Source of the DNA: Cellvibrio sp.
GTDB taxonomy: Bacteria > Pseudomonadota > Gammaproteobacteria > Pseudomonadales > Cellvibrionaceae
NCBI GenBank assembly: GCA_021323495.1
Contig: JAJQJO010000034.1
Coordinates: forward strand, 1 to 15,046
DNA: 15,046 nt
Direction: 5' to 3'
In this document: positions 7,038 through 13,953 of the stretch, piece after piece
Layout: each line of letters begins with the position of its first letter
Position numbering within the stretch: position 1 is the stretch's first letter
Notes under the pieces: generated by a model
Database searches by the model: none
Told to the model about the DNA's origin: nothing
The model's input: only the letters and a program-made list of their open reading frames with translations
Translations under genes and position numbers: made by a program

Positions 7038-7349
7038 ATGAACCCATTTGACCGTTCTAGCATGGCTCATTGGACGCGTGGATATCAGTGGTATCGCATA
7101 TTGCATTAATTATCCGCAGGGCATGGAGCGTTGCCGTACAGAATTTTTGCGCAGTTTGGGCTATCATAAGCCCGCTATTTTGGACGGGAGCTATTTTGTA
7201 GGTTGTTCTTGCAGTACAAATTAATTGCTACCGCTTTGCGCGTCTCAATGTCCAATGCCAATAGTGGTATAAGTGAGCCCGGCCCATTTCCACAAGTACG
7301 CACCATCAGCTTGATCAATTTTTCCACAGACCCAAACAGTAAGAGTTAA
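7038..7349 (+). pseudogene. ybgC: Decayed ybgC (tol-pal acyl-CoA thioesterase) remnant
   Basis: In gammaproteobacteria ybgC normally lies between ruvB and tolQ and encodes a hotdog-fold thioesterase of about 135 residues. Here the same slot keeps a recognisable but broken copy. The frame 7081-7224 reads DISGIAYCINY, then MERCRTEFLRSLGY and HKPAILDG, matching the family's D-x-x-G-I-V-Y...NY and F-ERARTEFLR-LG blocks, and ends at TAA (7222-7224). A start-like ATG at 7038 lies in a different frame that stops at about 7107. Just after the TAA another frame reads YRFARL, like the family's YR-PARL-D. A third frame (7275-7349) reads PFPQVRTI, like the usual IP..VR C-terminus. About 60 residues of the middle are missing. 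At least two frame changes and a deletion are needed to explain it, so it is not a sequencing slip at one base. It also fills the 326-base gap between ruvB and tolQ. Confidence 0.8.
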
Positions 7350-7357
7350 TTAATACT

Positions 7358-8044
7358 ATGCCAGAAGCCAAGCAAAGCCTGTCGATACTGCACCTCATTA
7401 TTGAGGCCAGCTTTTTAGTGCAAATGGTCATGCTGATTTTATTTTTGGCCTCTGTCATTTCCTGGGTGATGATTTTTCAGCGCGCGATTTACCAGCAAAA
7501 AGCCGCAGCTGCCTTTGATTTTTTTGAAAAACAATTTTGGTCAGGAATTGACCTCAACCAACTTTATCGCCAGGGCAATGGCCGCAATGAAATGGTGGAA
7601 GGCATCGAGAATATTTTTCGCGCGGGCTTCAAAGAGTTTACCCGTCTGCGCCAACAAGCAGGTGCCGATTCCGATGCGGTGATGGAAGGTTCGATGCGTG
7701 CAATGCGCGTAGCCTTGGCACGTGAGGAAGAGAAGCTGGAAGAAAACTTGCCGTTTCTCGCCAGTGTTGCGTCGGTCAGTCCCTATGTCGGTTTGTTTGG
7801 CACTGTGTGGGGCATAATGGTCTCTTTCTTAAACATCGCCAATGCCGGGCAGCCGAGCCTCGCTACGGTTGCACCGGGTATTGCTGAAGCGCTTATCGCC
7901 ACCGCTATGGGCTTGTTTGCCGCTATTCCCGCCGTATTGGCCTACAACAAATTTTCGGCACGCGCTGAAAATTTGTTAAGCAACTATCGTACATTTGCAG
8001 AAGAATTCTCTGCAATTTTGCATCGTCAGGTTCACAGCAAGTAA
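7358..8044 (+). CDS. tolQ: Tol-Pal system inner-membrane protein TolQ
   Basis: TolQ forms, with TolR, the proton-driven stator of the Tol-Pal machine; it belongs to the MotA/TolQ/ExbB family. The length is 228 residues (E. coli 230). Three membrane helices are visible: about 12-38, 134-158 (with SPYVGLFGTVWGIM) and 174-196 (IAEALIATAMGLFAAIPAVL). The conserved threonines of the channel-lining helices are at T149 and T182. A large cytoplasmic loop with charged helices lies between the first two helices. The Shine-Dalgarno site is weak (AAGAG 12 bases upstream). It is the first intact gene of the tol cluster; tolR follows after 36 bases. With ybgC broken, its transcript may start within the remnant or come from ruvAB. 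Confidence 0.97.
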   Translation: MPEAKQSLSILHLIIEASFLVQMVMLILFLASVISWVMIFQRAIYQQKAAAAFDFFEKQFWSGIDLNQLYRQGNGRNEMVEGIENIFRAGFKEFTRLRQQAGADSDAVMEGSMRAMRVALAREEEKLEENLPFLASVASVSPYVGLFGTVWGIMVSFLNIANAGQPSLATVAPGIAEALIATAMGLFAAIPAVLAYNKFSARAENLLSNYRTFAEEFSAILHRQVHSK

Positions 8045-8080
8045 CGCTGTTTTACGTTAATTTGAAACAGGTTAAAAAAC

Positions 8081-8509
8081 ATGTCTGGATTTGGACCACC
8101 AAGCAAAAAAAAACTGAAAGCGGAAATCAATGTGGTTCCGCTTATTGATGTCATGTTGGTATTGTTGATCGTATTTATGATTGCGGCACCTATGATGACC
8201 CAAGGTATTAAAGTGGAGTTGCCCCAGGCAGCATCCGAGCCGGTAGAAAGCAAAGAAGATGAGCCAATCACTGTATCCGTAAAAGCGGATGGTGGTTATT
8301 ACATTGATTTGGCCGGGGATCCGGAAAAACCACGGCCCTTGGCAGAAATCAAATCAATTGTCAGTAAAGTTTTGGCAGAAAAACCCAACACACTGGTTTT
8401 TGTCCCGGGCGATAAAAAAGTTGAATATGGTGTAATAGTAACTTTAATGGGCGAGTTAAAGTTGGCGGGAGCTCCGTCTGTTGGCTTGATTACGGAGCCA
8501 CCGCGCTAG
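8081..8509 (+). CDS. tolR: Tol-Pal system protein TolR
   Basis: TolR is the ExbD/TolR-family partner of TolQ: a short cytoplasmic N-terminus, one membrane helix (about 18-38) and a periplasmic domain that can contact peptidoglycan. The length is 142 residues, as in E. coli. The proton-carrying aspartate is D23 in NVVPLIDVMLVLLIVFM, at the same position as in E. coli TolR. The periplasmic domain (about 45-142) carries FVPGDKKVEYG (107-117), a typical ExbD-like stretch. A short AGG-type ribosome site precedes the ATG. tolA follows after 7 bases. Confidence 0.97.
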   Translation: MSGFGPPSKKKLKAEINVVPLIDVMLVLLIVFMIAAPMMTQGIKVELPQAASEPVESKEDEPITVSVKADGGYYIDLAGDPEKPRPLAEIKSIVSKVLAEKPNTLVFVPGDKKVEYGVIVTLMGELKLAGAPSVGLITEPPR

Positions 8510-8516
8510 GTTTTTT

Positions 8517-9359
8517 ATGAAGTTGGAAAAATCATTATCACTGCCAACCTTTCTAAGTGTGTTTTTACACGGTACTTTGCTGGTTCTTTTTTTGGGAAAT
8601 TGGGATTTTTTTAAATCGAAAGAGGAGCCATATAAGCCTCATTATGTAACAGCAACTTTGGTTGATGTTAAACCCAAGGCAAAAGCGGCCCCGCAACAAA
8701 CAAAAGAGCAAGTGTTGGATTCAAAAGCTTACGAAGATTTGAAAAACAACAAAAAACAAGATGAGCAGCGCCGCAAAGAGGCTGAAGCCCTGGTCCAAAG
8801 CCAAAAGGAACAGCAAGCTAAAGCGGAGGAAGCTGAAAAGCAGAAACAGCAAAAAATTAAAGAAGAAGCAGCAAAAGTAGCTAAGGCCAAGGCAGCCAAG
8901 GCAGAAGCAGAAAAAAAGAAAAAGGCTGAGGAAGAAGCCAATCGCAAAGCCGAAGCGGCCAAAAAAACCAAGCGTGAGCAGGAGGCTCAGGAAGAGCGCC
9001 GTCGTATCCAGGCTGCCCAGCAGAAGGAGGAAAAACACATTGCTGACTCTAACGATGAGGCTAATGTTAAAAGTTATAACGAATTATTATCCGAACGTGT
9101 TGCCCAAAATTGGAGCCGCCCTCCGTCTGCGCGCGCAGGTATGGTTGCAGTATTTAATATAGACATGCTGCCCAACGGCCAAGTGGTAGGTGTCGAGCTT
9201 GCAAAAAGCAGCGGAAATTTTGCATTTGATAACGCGGCTGAGCAGGCGATCCGAAAAGTAGAACGATTTGTTGAAATCAAAGATGTGCCTATAGATGTCT
9301 TTGAAAGAAATTTCCGCCATTTTCAATTTGCTTTTAATCCAGAGGACCTACGTCAGTGA
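8517..9359 (+). CDS. tolA: Tol-Pal system protein TolA
   Basis: TolA is the inner-membrane protein that spans the periplasm and pulls on TolB/Pal using TolQR energy. At 280 residues it is much shorter than E. coli TolA (421), mainly in the central rod. The N-terminal membrane helix is at about 11-29 with the conserved S-x-x-x-H face (SVFLHG). A long Lys/Glu/Ala/Gln-rich helical rod covers about residues 68-185, and the C-terminal TonB/TolA-type domain about 188-280 (SYNELLSERVAQNW, then VVGVELAKSSGN, ending near FNPEDLRQ). The rod is encoded by repetitive GCA/AAA/GAA codons, which produce long hydrophobic antisense frames that are not genes. Its stop overlaps the start of tolB. Confidence 0.96.
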   Translation: MKLEKSLSLPTFLSVFLHGTLLVLFLGNWDFFKSKEEPYKPHYVTATLVDVKPKAKAAPQQTKEQVLDSKAYEDLKNNKKQDEQRRKEAEALVQSQKEQQAKAEEAEKQKQQKIKEEAAKVAKAKAAKAEAEKKKKAEEEANRKAEAAKKTKREQEAQEERRRIQAAQQKEEKHIADSNDEANVKSYNELLSERVAQNWSRPPSARAGMVAVFNIDMLPNGQVVGVELAKSSGNFAFDNAAEQAIRKVERFVEIKDVPIDVFERNFRHFQFAFNPEDLRQ

Positions 9360-10636
9360 GATACATAATCAGTGCTTTTCTGTTCGTATTTGCGCTTTCT
9401 GCGAATGCCCAGAATATCGTTTTTGTAACCAAGGGGATTGATAATCCCACCAAGATTGCGGTTGTCCCATTTGCCTGGACTGGCGCTCGGCTGCCTGAAG
9501 ATATCGCCAAAATTGTGGGCAATGATCTGGAATTTTCTGGTCAGTTTGAGGCTACGGACCCGGAGCGCATGCTTGCTTTTCCGCGCGCCGAGGCTGAAGT
9601 GCATTACCGCGATTGGAAGGCTCTTGGCTCTGAATATTTATTGATCGGTTCGATCACACAACAGGCTGGCCGTTACTATGCGAGCTATGAGTTGTTTGAT
9701 GTTATCCAGCAAAAACGTGTGTTTGCCAAGTTGACAGTGGACGGCACAGAGGCTCAATTGCGCGATATGGCACACCATATCAGCGATAAGGTCTATGAAA
9801 CGATCACTGGCGTCCGCGGTATTTTTTCTACCAAGCTGATTTACGTAGAGGCATTTAAAAAACCGCAAAAATATCGTTTGATGCTTTCCGATATTGATGG
9901 TTTCCGCCCGCGGATGTTGTTGGAATCAAGGTATCCATTGTTGTCGCCAGTTTGGTCGCCAAATGGTCAACGTGTGGCTTATGTATCGTTTGAGGCGGAG
10001 AACAAGCCCGCAATTTATATTCAGGATATCGCCACTGGCAGGCGCCAGCAGATGACTAATTTTCGCGGCTTGAATGGTGCGCCTGCCTGGTCACCTGACG
10101 GGCAAAAACTGGCCATGGCTTTATCAAAGGATGGCAACCCGGAAATTTATGTAATGAATGTTTTGACGCGGCAATTGACCCGAGTGACCAATCATTTTGC
10201 GATTGATCATGAACCCTCATGGGCTGCTGATGGCGCCTCGTTATTTTTCACATCCGACCGCGGTGGAAAGCCGCAGATTTATCAGGTTAATCTTGCGAGT
10301 ATGCAACAGGAGCGCGTAACCTTTGATGGTGATTACAATGCGCGCGCGCGCGTTGCTCCAGACGGCAAAAGTTTGGTTATGTTGAATAAACGCCCTGGCA
10401 CAACCCATCATATCGCCGCACAAGACATAAAATCTGGCAATTTGCGCATTTTGTCCGAGACAAATTTGGATGAATCGCCTACTATAGCGCCCAATGGCGC
10501 TATGCTAATGTATGCGACTCGTTCTGGTGGTAAAGGAGTATTGGCGGCCGTGTCTCTTGATGCGCGAGTCAAAATCCTCCAGCCTCCAAAACAGGGTGAT
10601 GTGCGGGAACCCGCATGGTCGCCATTCTTTAACTAA
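9356..10636 (+). CDS. tolB: Tol-Pal system periplasmic beta-propeller protein TolB
   Basis: TolB is the periplasmic partner that shuttles between TolA and Pal. The length is 426 residues (E. coli 430). A GTG start overlaps the tolA stop in a GTGA, with AGAGGA 9 bases upstream, so translation is probably coupled to tolA. A short signal peptide (1-18, ending SANA) precedes the mature N-terminus QNIVFV. The N-terminal alpha/beta domain (about 20-155) is followed by a six-bladed propeller marked by repeats such as VWSPNGQ (199-205), AWSPDGQ (244-250), SWAADG (288-293), RVAPDG (332-337), TIAPNG (376-381) and AWSPFF (420-425). A (CG)6 run at 10341-10352 encodes part of NARARV. pal follows after 43 bases. 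Confidence 0.97.
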   Translation: MRYIISAFLFVFALSANAQNIVFVTKGIDNPTKIAVVPFAWTGARLPEDIAKIVGNDLEFSGQFEATDPERMLAFPRAEAEVHYRDWKALGSEYLLIGSITQQAGRYYASYELFDVIQQKRVFAKLTVDGTEAQLRDMAHHISDKVYETITGVRGIFSTKLIYVEAFKKPQKYRLMLSDIDGFRPRMLLESRYPLLSPVWSPNGQRVAYVSFEAENKPAIYIQDIATGRRQQMTNFRGLNGAPAWSPDGQKLAMALSKDGNPEIYVMNVLTRQLTRVTNHFAIDHEPSWAADGASLFFTSDRGGKPQIYQVNLASMQQERVTFDGDYNARARVAPDGKSLVMLNKRPGTTHHIAAQDIKSGNLRILSETNLDESPTIAPNGAMLMYATRSGGKGVLAAVSLDARVKILQPPKQGDVREPAWSPFFN

Positions 10637-10679
10637 ATCCCCGTAAAACAGATCAAAACTTCATTGGAGTTACACACAC

Positions 10680-11144
10680 ATGATCACCAAAGCAATCAAG
10701 CAAGGTCTTACTTTGGCTGTTGTTATGTCTTTCCTGGTTGGCTGTTCAGGTAGCGATACCAAGCCAGTTGAAAACACTACTACTGGTACTGCAGTAACCG
10801 ATACTTCAGCTTCAGAAGCCACACTGTCAAATGTTGTTTACTTCGACTTCGATCAATACGCTTTGACTGCTGAAAGCCGCGCTGTTCTGTTGGCTCACGC
10901 TGACAAGCTGAAAGGTGCTTCAGTTGCAGTGCGTCTTGAAGGTCATGCTGACGAGCGCGGTTCACGCGAGTACAACATGGCACTGGGCGAAAAACGTGCT
11001 AACGCTGTTCGTGATTTCCTCGTGACTCAAGGCGTTAACGGTTCTTCTCTGGAAGTTGTTAGCTTCGGTGAAGAGCAGCCAGCTGCTACCGGTAGCGACG
11101 AATCTTCATGGTCTCAAAACCGTCGCGTAGAAGTTAAGTACTAA
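10680..11144 (+). CDS. pal: Peptidoglycan-associated lipoprotein Pal
   Basis: Pal is the outer-membrane lipoprotein that binds peptidoglycan and is positioned by TolB/TolA at the division site. The length is 154 residues (E. coli 173). The signal peptide ends in the lipobox FLVGC, with the lipidated cysteine at C22 followed by SGS, so retention in the outer membrane is expected. A Thr/Ser-rich linker (about 26-50) leads to the OmpA-C domain (52-154) with VYFDFDQY (53-60), GHADERG (88-94), EYNMALGEKRANAV (97-110) and QNRRVEV (146-152). D91 and R106 match the diaminopimelate-contacting residues of the family. GGAG lies 10 bases before the ATG. Codons look more uniform (GTT, GCT, CGT, GAA) than in neighbouring genes, consistent with high expression. 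Confidence 0.98.
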   Translation: MITKAIKQGLTLAVVMSFLVGCSGSDTKPVENTTTGTAVTDTSASEATLSNVVYFDFDQYALTAESRAVLLAHADKLKGASVAVRLEGHADERGSREYNMALGEKRANAVRDFLVTQGVNGSSLEVVSFGEEQPAATGSDESSWSQNRRVEVKY

Positions 11145-11158
11145 GAGTCTGAACCCGT

Positions 11159-11905
11159 ATGCTTAAAAATCTGCTTGCTGTTGCCTTGATTGCTTCAGCT
11201 CCAGTCTTACAGGCGCAAGTACGGGTTGTTGAGTCTTCACCCCAGAGCGTTCGCTCTGGGGTGGCTCAATCTGATCTGCCTGCCTCTGCTGAATCTGATG
11301 TTTACTCCCAAATTCGTGCCCTTCAGGAAGAAGTAACGCTATTGCGTGGCTTACTTGAGGAGCAATCATACGAGCTCAAACAGCTCAAACAATTGCAGTT
11401 GGATAATTACATGGATCTCGACCGGCGTTTATCCGGTGGTGCGCGCCCTGTACCCAGTGCTGCTGAAGTTAGTGAAATATCCCCTATTGCTACGGCTCCG
11501 AGCGCTACTGCTACTGAATCACAATTACCTGACTCTGCCAGTGAAAGCGATGTTTACAAATCCGCTTACGATTTGTTGAATCAAAAAGATTTCGATGGTG
11601 CTGTGGTTGCATTTAAAGAGCATCTGGATCGTTTTCCCGGTGGGGATTTTGCCAGTAACAGCCATTATTGGTTGGGTAAAATTGCCATGCTTAAAAAAGA
11701 TTATCCGCAAGCCAAGAGCTGGTTTACTGAATTGATTGCGAATTTTCCCGGTGCTGCAAAGGTACCCGATGCCCAATTGGATTTGGGTAAGGTTTATTTC
11801 TTGATGGGTGATAAAGTAAAAGCCAAATCATTGTTATCGGAAGTAGCCGCCGGTAGTACAGATGCCGCTCGTCTGGCGCAGAAGTTCCTCAGCGATAATT
11901 TTTAG
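11159..11905 (+). CDS. cpoB: Cell division coordinator CpoB (YbgF)
   Basis: CpoB is a periplasmic TPR protein that couples Tol-Pal constriction with PBP1B peptidoglycan synthesis. The length is 248 residues (E. coli 263). A signal peptide (1-19, ending VLQA) is followed by a Ser-rich stretch, then a coiled coil (about 46-90, with LQEEVTLLRGLLEEQSYELK) that should trimerise, a low-complexity Ala/Ser/Pro/Thr linker (92-128), and three TPR units: about 131-164, 168-201 and 205-238 (YKSAYDLLNQKDFDGAVVAF, SHYWLGKIAMLKKDYPQAKS, AQLDLGKVYFLMGDKVKAKS). It starts 14 bases after pal with a poor ribosome site, so coupling to pal is likely. A strong mRNA hairpin falls within codons 27-35. Confidence 0.95.
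   Translation: MLKNLLAVALIASAPVLQAQVRVVESSPQSVRSGVAQSDLPASAESDVYSQIRALQEEVTLLRGLLEEQSYELKQLKQLQLDNYMDLDRRLSGGARPVPSAAEVSEISPIATAPSATATESQLPDSASESDVYKSAYDLLNQKDFDGAVVAFKEHLDRFPGGDFASNSHYWLGKIAMLKKDYPQAKSWFTELIANFPGAAKVPDAQLDLGKVYFLMGDKVKAKSLLSEVAAGSTDAARLAQKFLSDNF
11238..11263 (+). repeat. Perfect 12-bp inverted repeat (strong hairpin) inside cpoB
   Basis: CACCCCAGAGCG (11238-11249), then TT, then CGCTCTGGGGTG (11252-11263). The arms are exact complements. It codes for the linker just after the CpoB signal peptide, a region with little sequence constraint. It lies about 95 bases past the pal stop, so it could protect the 3' end of processed pal mRNA or slow translation of cpoB. That role is inferred; the structure itself is evident from the sequence. 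Confidence 0.7.
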
Positions 11906-11933
11906 TCGAGATTTTTTCTTTTCCAAAAAGAAA

Positions 11934-11957
11934 GGGGCTTCCCAAAAGGGAGGCCCC
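11934..11957. terminator. Terminator-like hairpin downstream of cpoB
   Basis: GGGGCTTCCC (11934-11943), loop AAAA, GGGAGGCCCC (11948-11957). In + strand RNA all ten pairs form, one of them a G-U, but no U run follows. In - strand RNA one C-A mismatch appears, but the stem is followed by a U-rich tract (complement of 11924-11933). It probably ends the tol-pal-cpoB transcript, and it may also stop leftward transcription. Confidence 0.6.
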
Positions 11958-12253
11958 ATCGCGTGTCCAATATTGAGTTTAAGTAATTTGATTACCTCAA
12001 CTTCCTGTTGAAAACCCAAGTCCACCGGTCCAATCCATATTACGTTCCATGTAGATAAATCCTTTTCCCACTCCTTTGTTTGATGGTTAAAGAAGTAGTG
12101 CTGATTCCTTCGCACCCACCTCTCTTGCCATAGCTCCTTTATCGACCTATCTATAACCGTCCCTGTAGATCCTGTGTATTGTTATCCATATCCGCTTAAT
12201 CCGTTAATACAGCTTCCGTTTCTGTATCTACCCTCATCCAGAGGCGCATCCAT
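11958..12253 (-). pseudogene. Possible decayed small gene, family not recognised
   Basis: On the minus strand an ATG at 12253, with AGGAG 6 bases before it, opens a frame starting MDAPLDEGRYRNGS. The frame meets a TAA at 12182-12184 after 23 codons, then stays open in the same frame to 11834. The later part is protein-like, with many aromatic residues (YFFNHQTKEWEKDL, TWNVIWIGPVDLGF) and a Leu/Val-rich end (EVEVIKLLKL). The open frame then runs through the terminator hairpin, suggesting that its original stop was lost. One in-frame stop and a read-through end suggest a pseudogene, or a remnant brought in by transfer. Chance remains possible. Confidence 0.3.
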
Positions 12254-12434
12254 CGGCCACTCCTGGTTATTTGCCTTACTTCCTCCTTGTTGAGATCATT
12301 CTCTCTCATTCATCATTTCTGTAATAGTCGTAAAAAGCTTAATTGTTTGTAGGAAATTGACTACAGTGAGGATCCTGTTTTGTTTTCTGTATCGTTAATA
12401 GTATGTATGGAAGAGAAACGTGGATACCGTTTAA

Positions 12435-12463
12435 TTGATAATGCATATATCTGTAATTACAGT
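12435..12463 (+). promoter_or_regulatory. Promoter with operator-like palindrome before the 12507 gene
   Basis: TTGATA (12435-12440), a 17-base spacer, and TACAGT (12458-12463) form a fair sigma70-type promoter. The perfect 12-bp palindrome CTGTAATTACAG (12451-12462) overlaps the -10 and could bind a dimeric repressor. It is not a LexA box: the half sites are 4 bases apart rather than 8. The expected transcript starts near 12470. Confidence 0.4.
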
Positions 12464-12506
12464 ACACTGCATTGAAAATAGGCTCTTTTATTGAGGTCGC
12501 TGCGTC

Positions 12507-13781
12507 ATGCCGTTGCTTTTAAAAAAACATCCATCTGTGCTCAGGTTTTATAGCATAGTTATTTTTATAATAATGAGCATCCAGGTAATGGCTGCAGATG
12601 GAACCCAACAACAGTTGGCGTTCGAATTGAAGTATCAAATTACGTTTGACCCCAAGCAGCAAGGAGCACTGGTAAAAATTAGTGTCGATAGAGGGGAATT
12701 GGTTAGACATTTGCGATTTAGTAATGCCCGTAATATTTACTCTAACATCCGGGCGAACGGCAAACTGACGCTGAAAAATAAAGAAGTTATTTGGGACTTA
12801 CCGACAGGGGCCGCGGACATATCCTTTTTTGTGGTGCTCACTAACGAACGCGACGCTAAAAAGTATGATGCCTTGGTAACTAAAGACTGGGCAATTTTTC
12901 GAGGTGATGATTTGATTCCGCCAGTATATATAGATACAGAAGAGGTAATGGGATCTTATGCTAATGCAACAATGGAAGTTGTTTTGCCGGAAGGCTGGGA
13001 TAGCATCGAAACCGGCTGGCCAAGAAAAAAAGATAATATCTTTACTATCGACAATCCTGATCGTCGCTTTGATCGTCCAACAGGTTGGATGATTGCAGGA
13101 AAGATTGGAACGCGCCGCGCTACTGTTTCGAAAACCTCTATAGCAGTCAGCGCACCAAAAGGTGAAAATTTCCAGCGCATGGATTCACTTACATTTTTCA
13201 ATTTTGTATGGCCGGAAGTTCATCGTGCCTTTAAACAAACACCAAAAAAATTACTGGTAGTGGGAGCCGGCGATCCAATGTGGCGTGGCGGCTTGTCAGC
13301 ATCCAATTCTTTGTTCTTGCATGCAGACCGCCCTTTGGTCAGTGAAAATGGGACCAGTCCATTACTCCATGAGCTGACGCATATGGTAACCCGCATTAGC
13401 GGAGTGTCCACATCCAGTACTAATGATGACTGGATTGCTGAAGGACTTGCCGAATTTTATTCATTTGAGTTGTTGTATCGCGCTGACGGTCTAACCAAAT
13501 CGCGACGCAATAAAATAATTAAAAATTTGGCAAAGTGGGGCGCGGAGGTAGAACACCTGCGTAAAAGTAAATCGAGCGGACCAGTAACAGCTCGGGCAGT
13601 AGTATTACTGGATGAATTGGATAAAGAAATCCGTAAGCGGACTAAAAACCAACATGATATTGATGACGTTGTACGGGATTTAATGGAAATTCGCAAAGTG
13701 TCCCTGGACGATTTACGAAAAAGTGTAGAGAAATTAATTGGTCCTGAGATAACTACATTGAATTCACCCTTGTTAAAATAA
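12507..13781 (+). CDS. Secreted HExxH metallopeptidase-like protein (gluzincin-type), unassigned family
   Basis: This is a 424-residue protein with an N-terminal signal peptide (KKHPS, then a hydrophobic core at about 11-28, ending VMAA near residue 30). Residues 35-215 are beta-rich and, in style, recall the N-terminal domains of M1/M61-type peptidases. The catalytic segment is LLHELTHMVTR (286-296) with H288, E289 and H292, followed by DDWIAEGLAEFYSF (307-320). The glutamate of AEG (E312) lies 20 residues after the second histidine, giving HExxH-x19-E, close to the HExxH-x18-E of M1. The C-terminal part (about 325-424) is helical and highly charged. GAGGT lies 9 bases before the ATG. The gene is visibly more AT-rich than its tol neighbours. 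Zinc binding and peptidase activity are inferred; no substrate can be named. It is monocistronic, convergent with the LpxR-like gene. Confidence 0.65.
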   Translation: MPLLLKKHPSVLRFYSIVIFIIMSIQVMAADGTQQQLAFELKYQITFDPKQQGALVKISVDRGELVRHLRFSNARNIYSNIRANGKLTLKNKEVIWDLPTGAADISFFVVLTNERDAKKYDALVTKDWAIFRGDDLIPPVYIDTEEVMGSYANATMEVVLPEGWDSIETGWPRKKDNIFTIDNPDRRFDRPTGWMIAGKIGTRRATVSKTSIAVSAPKGENFQRMDSLTFFNFVWPEVHRAFKQTPKKLLVVGAGDPMWRGGLSASNSLFLHADRPLVSENGTSPLLHELTHMVTRISGVSTSSTNDDWIAEGLAEFYSFELLYRADGLTKSRRNKIIKNLAKWGAEVEHLRKSKSSGPVTARAVVLLDELDKEIRKRTKNQHDIDDVVRDLMEIRKVSLDDLRKSVEKLIGPEITTLNSPLLK

Positions 13782-13911
13782 TCATCAATTGATCATGTAG
13801 GGATCATACTGGCATCGGGAAAACAAAATAATAATTCAAATTTGGAATTCTCTTTTGAGTTTTACTAATCCATAATGCAGTTGGGTTACTGTTTGAGTTG
13901 GCCGTATGGAA

Positions 13912-13942
13912 GCAGTTGAAATAGCCGGTGCTATTCAACTGC
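13912..13942. terminator. Bidirectional hairpin between convergent genes
   Basis: GCAGTTGAAATAGC (13912-13925), loop CGGT, then GCTATTCAACTGC (13930-13942) pair over 13 bp with a single bulged A. There is no clear U run on either side, but the position between two converging stops fits a shared terminator. Confidence 0.5.
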
Positions 13943-13953
13943 GCATACTCCTG

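Larger units (their letters stand above)
11906..12506. other. 600-base stretch without an intact gene after cpoB
   Basis: It contains the hairpin at 11934-11957, a decayed minus-strand reading frame (11958-12253), and a promoter with palindrome at 12435-12463 for the next gene. Between about 12255 and 12430 the DNA is AT-rich and I see no gene, tRNA or repeat. The genes queE and queC, often found after cpoB in gammaproteobacteria, are absent. Confidence 0.6.

Noticed and set aside
8721..9038. Leu/Phe-rich minus-strand frames that look like membrane proteins
   Set aside because: They are the complement of the Lys/Glu/Ala codons of the TolA rod; the hydrophobicity is an artefact.
12451..12462. 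CTGTAATTACAG as a third LexA box
   Set aside because: LexA half sites need 8 bases between CTGT and ACAG; here there are 4.
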